Source of the DNA: Tissierellia bacterium
GTDB taxonomy: Bacteria > Bacillota > Clostridia > Tissierellales > Sedimentibacteraceae
Direction of reading: 5' to 3'
NCBI GenBank assembly: GCA_028700795.1
Contig: JAQVRY010000021.1
Coordinates: forward strand, 1 to 19,627
DNA length: 19,627 nucleotides
Position numbers and translations under genes: made by a program. The notes beneath the pieces are model-generated. The model saw only the letters and a list, made by a program, of their open reading frames with translations. It searched no databases and was not told the DNA's origin. Positions 17,076 through 19,627 of the stretch are shown here, piece by piece. How positions within the stretch are numbered: the stretch's first letter is position 1; every line of letters begins with the position of its first letter.

Positions 17076-17110
17076 TTACCTTTTAATATGTTTGATAACC
17101 AAGAAGATAA
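17076..17110 (+). pseudogene. 35-base remnant of a DUF4846-gene 5' region
   Basis: Bases 17076-17110 (TTACCTTTTAATATGTTTGA and on) match 18102-18136, inside the intact DUF4846 lipoprotein gene, at 33 of 35 positions. The match begins 11 bases after the stop of the duplicated IseA-like fragment. The frame here is not open for long. It is too long a match to be chance in such a short region. Confidence 0.7.
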
Positions 17111-17217
17111 CAAGAATTAGTTGATATAAGTAATTAATTAAGTCAAAAAAGTAAAAAAATACAACATTCGATTTGTTTATTAAAAACCGATAAATAGTAA
17201 TTTGTGAGGTGTTACAA

Positions 17218-17832
17218 ATGAATAACCCTTGGGAAAATATTGACATAGAAGACTATGAAAAACATATGAGTTTAGATAGTGTGTTTCAGCTTCAGACAAT
17301 GAACCAAATGATGAAAGAACAGTTTTATACACATTCAATAAAATCCATTATGATTTTTGGGATAGCGGGTGGGAACGGATTAGAACATATAAATAATCAG
17401 GTTTTTGATAAAGTTTATGGAATCGACATAAATGAAAACTATTTGAATACATGCAAAAAACGATACCCAGAACTACAAGGTATACTCGAGACGCTATGTG
17501 TAGATTTGACTCAAGATATGAAGTTACCATATGCAGATTTGGTTGTAGCAAATCTCTTAATTGAGTATATTGGCTATGAATGCTTCCAAAAAGTAGTTAA
17601 GAAAGTGAACCCAAAGTATGTGTCGTGTATTATTCAAGTCAATACAAACGATTCGTTTGTCTCTGATTCTCCATATCTCCATGTATTTGACCGTTTAGAT
17701 GAGATTCTCCATCCTGTGGAAGAAAGTGGGTTAGTTGAAGTTATGCGTAAAATAAACTATAAAAAAGATAGGCATCAAGAAAGCAAATTACCAAACGGAA
17801 AGAAATTAGTACGAATAGATTTTACTAGTTAG
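17218..17832 (+). CDS. Class I SAM-dependent methyltransferase
   Basis: GAGGTG lies 6 bases before the ATG at 17218; a GTG at 17209 overlaps that site and is rejected. The 204-residue product has a short N-terminal helical part, then motif I IFGIAGGNG (residues 46-54), the acidic end of strand beta-2 at Asp70 (VYGIDINENYL), a CVDLTQD motif and the post-motif DLVVANLLIEYIG. These mark a Rossmann-type methyltransferase that binds S-adenosylmethionine. The closest families I recall are small Methyltransf_11/25-type proteins; the substrate cannot be told. It lies between duplication debris and the GC-rich tandem repeat, so it may be part of a mobile or rearranged segment. Confidence 0.88.
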   Translation: MNNPWENIDIEDYEKHMSLDSVFQLQTMNQMMKEQFYTHSIKSIMIFGIAGGNGLEHINNQVFDKVYGIDINENYLNTCKKRYPELQGILETLCVDLTQDMKLPYADLVVANLLIEYIGYECFQKVVKKVNPKYVSCIIQVNTNDSFVSDSPYLHVFDRLDEILHPVEESGLVEVMRKINYKKDRHQESKLPNGKKLVRIDFTS

Positions 17833-17891
17833 ACTCGATGATATGATGAAAAGCAAGGTCAAAAATAGTAAAGAGAGAATCATTATGGGGA

Positions 17892-17952
17892 TGACCAGTG
17901 GGGACGGTTCTTGACCAGTGGGGACGGTTCTTGACCAGTGGGGACGGTTCTT
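17892..17952. repeat. Three perfect tandem copies of a 20-bp GC-rich unit
   Basis: The unit TGACCAGTGGGGACGGTTCT is present three times back to back (17892-17911, 17912-17931, 17932-17951) without a single difference. It is 60% GC in an otherwise AT-rich region. Partial copies occur at 12186-12196 and 12563-12582. Perfect identity suggests recent expansion or homogenisation. Confidence 0.95.
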
Positions 17953-17999
17953 ACCGGACAAGTTTCAATATAACAACTTTGGAATTTATATAGGAGACA

Positions 18000-18896
18000 A
18001 TGATAACTATGTCAATAAGAAAACTAATATGTATTTGTATTTTATTGATAGGATTGTTTATAACCGGATGTAAAAATATTGAATTAGGAAATTCTGCTGA
18101 ATTACCTTTTAATATGTTTGATAATCAAGAAGACAATGTAAATAACCTCATTAATAAGGAAGGATTGACTATTAAGGATAGATATTTGCCAATAGAGGGA
18201 TACCTTAGAGTTGAATATGAAGAAGGGAGCTTTGCGGAATTCTTGAGAAATCAAAAGCTGAAGCCCTATGGCGAAAAGGTTTTATATTATGACGGTAGAG
18301 AAAAATCTCCAAAAGGAGTTTATGACAGTGTTTTCGATGTAGACATTGGAAATAGAGACCTCCATCAGTGTGCAGATGCTATTATGCTTTTAAGGGCAGA
18401 GTACCTTTACTCACAAGAATTATATGATGAAATCAGTTTTAATTTCGTATCAGGATTTAAGGCAGAATATAAGAAGTGGATGAATGGTTATAAAATTGAT
18501 GTTAAGGGAAATAATGTGGAATATTATAAAGCTGCAGAACCCTCAAATTTATATGAAGATTTCAGAAAATATATGGATATGGTTTTTGCATATTCCGGAA
18601 CACTATCTTTGGAAAACGAGCTGATAAGTGTCAGTATTGATAACATGAATATTGGCGATGTGTTTATTGTTGGCGGAAGTCCCGGTCATGCCGTAATAGT
18701 TGTTGACATGGCAGTTAATGCATCCGGTGAGAAGATATTTTTACTGGCACAGTCCTACATGCCCGCCCAGCAAACCCAACTTCTTATAAACCCTATGGAT
18801 AATGATATAAGTCCATGGTATTCATTAAAGGGAAAAGAAAGATTAATAACACCACAATGGACATTTGAACTTGACACACTTAAAAGCTGGTATTAA
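18000..18896 (+). CDS. DUF4846-family lipoprotein
   Basis: AGGAG lies 3 bases before the ATG at 18000 and 12 before a second in-frame ATG at 18009, so either may be used. From 18000 the product is 298 residues with a lipoprotein signal ending LFITGC (Cys24). The mature part carries the DUF4846 hallmarks: a RDLHQCADAIMLLRAEYLYS helix, the ISFNFVSGF and KKWMNGYKI strands, a GDVFIVGGSPGHAVIVVDMA core and FLLAQSYMPAQQ, ending TPQWTFELDTLKSWY. The family's role is unknown; the conserved Cys, Asp and His in these motifs suggest an enzyme, but that is only an inference. It should be anchored on the outer face of the membrane. A scrap of a second copy lies about 1 kb upstream. Confidence 0.93.
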   Translation: MITMSIRKLICICILLIGLFITGCKNIELGNSAELPFNMFDNQEDNVNNLINKEGLTIKDRYLPIEGYLRVEYEEGSFAEFLRNQKLKPYGEKVLYYDGREKSPKGVYDSVFDVDIGNRDLHQCADAIMLLRAEYLYSQELYDEISFNFVSGFKAEYKKWMNGYKIDVKGNNVEYYKAAEPSNLYEDFRKYMDMVFAYSGTLSLENELISVSIDNMNIGDVFIVGGSPGHAVIVVDMAVNASGEKIFLLAQSYMPAQQTQLLINPMDNDISPWYSLKGKERLITPQWTFELDTLKSWY

Positions 18897-19071
18897 TTCC
18901 TCTTGGTATTTCAGCACTAATTTACGAAGATAATTTTGGTAATCGTTATGAAAAATATGCACCTAGCTGAGCTAAAAAATATATTAATAAAGTATTATTT
19001 AAAGACTATACGGAGTAAAAGACAGTTTCTTAAATAAATTTTCTAATTTTTATTATGATTGGAGGAGAGAG

Positions 19072-19590
19072 ATGAACAAGAAAATAATCTTGGTTATTAT
19101 GGCAGTTTTATTGGTTATAACAGGTTATTATATAAGAGAGATTACACAAAAAGATATTGAGCTAATATTTAACAACAAAGATGCTATCTATTCTATTGGT
19201 CTTAACCAAAGCTATATTAATAAGTATACTAAAGATTTAGTTGAAGAAGGTAATGTTGATAGCTTGGATACCTTGCTTATGATGATTGCATATTCAAGAG
19301 ATTTGGACTCATATGGGAGGCTTTCCAGATTTATTGCAAATACTAATAATGATTATTCTATTTTATTTATTGAGTTCAAGGGGTTAAATGGAGAATACCT
19401 GGATTTTTTGAAGGAAACTGGTATTGTACAAACTAGAAATTTTACATCAGATGATTGTATTTATTTGAAGGAATATTTGAAAATAAGTGAAGAAATAACC
19501 GGCATTATTGATTCCTTAATAAAAGATGAATTATATGAGACGGATAGGGCTGTGGAATTAATAGCACAAATAAGAAAATTGAGAGATTAA
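19072..19590 (+). CDS. Hypothetical protein with an N-terminal membrane anchor
   Basis: A strong GGAGGAG lies 5 bases before the ATG. The 172-residue product has a short basic start (MNKK), one hydrophobic segment (about 5-20) and then a hydrophilic, mostly helical domain with a DSLDTLLMMIAYSRDLDSYG stretch and a charged C-terminus. No cleavage site is obvious, so it is probably membrane-anchored with the domain outside. I do not recognise a family or catalytic motif. The 175 bases before it contain no clear promoter; they include a frame interrupted by one TGA that may be old coding sequence. Confidence 0.75.
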   Translation: MNKKIILVIMAVLLVITGYYIREITQKDIELIFNNKDAIYSIGLNQSYINKYTKDLVEEGNVDSLDTLLMMIAYSRDLDSYGRLSRFIANTNNDYSILFIEFKGLNGEYLDFLKETGIVQTRNFTSDDCIYLKEYLKISEEITGIIDSLIKDELYETDRAVELIAQIRKLRD

Positions 19591-19627
19591 TTAGTATACA
19601 TAATGGGACACCGAAAATGACAAAGGT

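Noticed and set aside
19601..19627. TGGGACACCG at the right edge as another copy of the GC-rich repeat or an insertion-sequence end
   Set aside because: It shares only a few bases with the repeat at 12181 and the window ends before any partner arm can be seen.

Overview
The window comes from a low-GC Gram-positive bacterium, most likely an anaerobic member of the Clostridia. The coding sequence is AT-rich, ribosome-binding sites are strong GGAGG types, and the gene families fit: S-layer homology (SLH) anchors, WG repeats, a PadR/DUF2812 pair, a Uma2 nuclease and a DUF4846 lipoprotein. The species cannot be named from sequence alone. Almost all genes lie on the + strand; only the Uma2 gene is on the - strand.

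Region 1 (1-10607) is a run of genes for exported, membrane- or wall-attached proteins. In order they are: the C-terminal part of a membrane-anchored extracellular protein; a secreted protein with two stalk-like domains and a propeller-like body; a membrane/wall protein joining WG repeats, SLH domains and a C-terminal IseA-like domain (IseA inhibits cell-wall DL-endopeptidases in Bacillus); a large lipoprotein with a duplicated C-terminal domain; a DUF4932 putative zinc hydrolase; and a membrane-anchored erythromycin-esterase-family protein. All seem to act outside the membrane, and two are translationally coupled, so they may form a cell-surface module. No member has a role assigned here.

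Region 2 (10608-12771) is rich in gene debris. It holds a Snf2 helicase C-terminus joined in frame to what looks like a SWIM zinc-finger protein fragment, an intact MFS transporter, and a frameshifted DsrE-like fragment joined to an antitoxin-like C-terminus. GC-rich CAGTGGGGACG repeats surround the second remnant.

Region 3 (12772-16705) holds ordinary accessory genes: an AAA/DUF4143 ATPase with its own promoter and terminator, an autoregulated-looking PadR-DUF2812 operon, and a convergent Uma2-family nuclease gene.

Region 4 (16706-19627) has a 231-bp second copy (213/231 identical) of the 3' end of the WG-SLH-IseA gene. It is followed 11 bases later by a 35-base scrap matching the DUF4846 gene that lies about 1 kb downstream. 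Then come a small SAM-dependent methyltransferase, three perfect copies of a 20-bp GC-rich repeat, the intact DUF4846 lipoprotein gene and a small membrane-anchored hypothetical protein. The most notable signals are the three-part envelope protein, the duplication scars, the in-frame chimeric pseudogenes and a hairpin that could mask the ribosome-binding site of the esterase-family gene.
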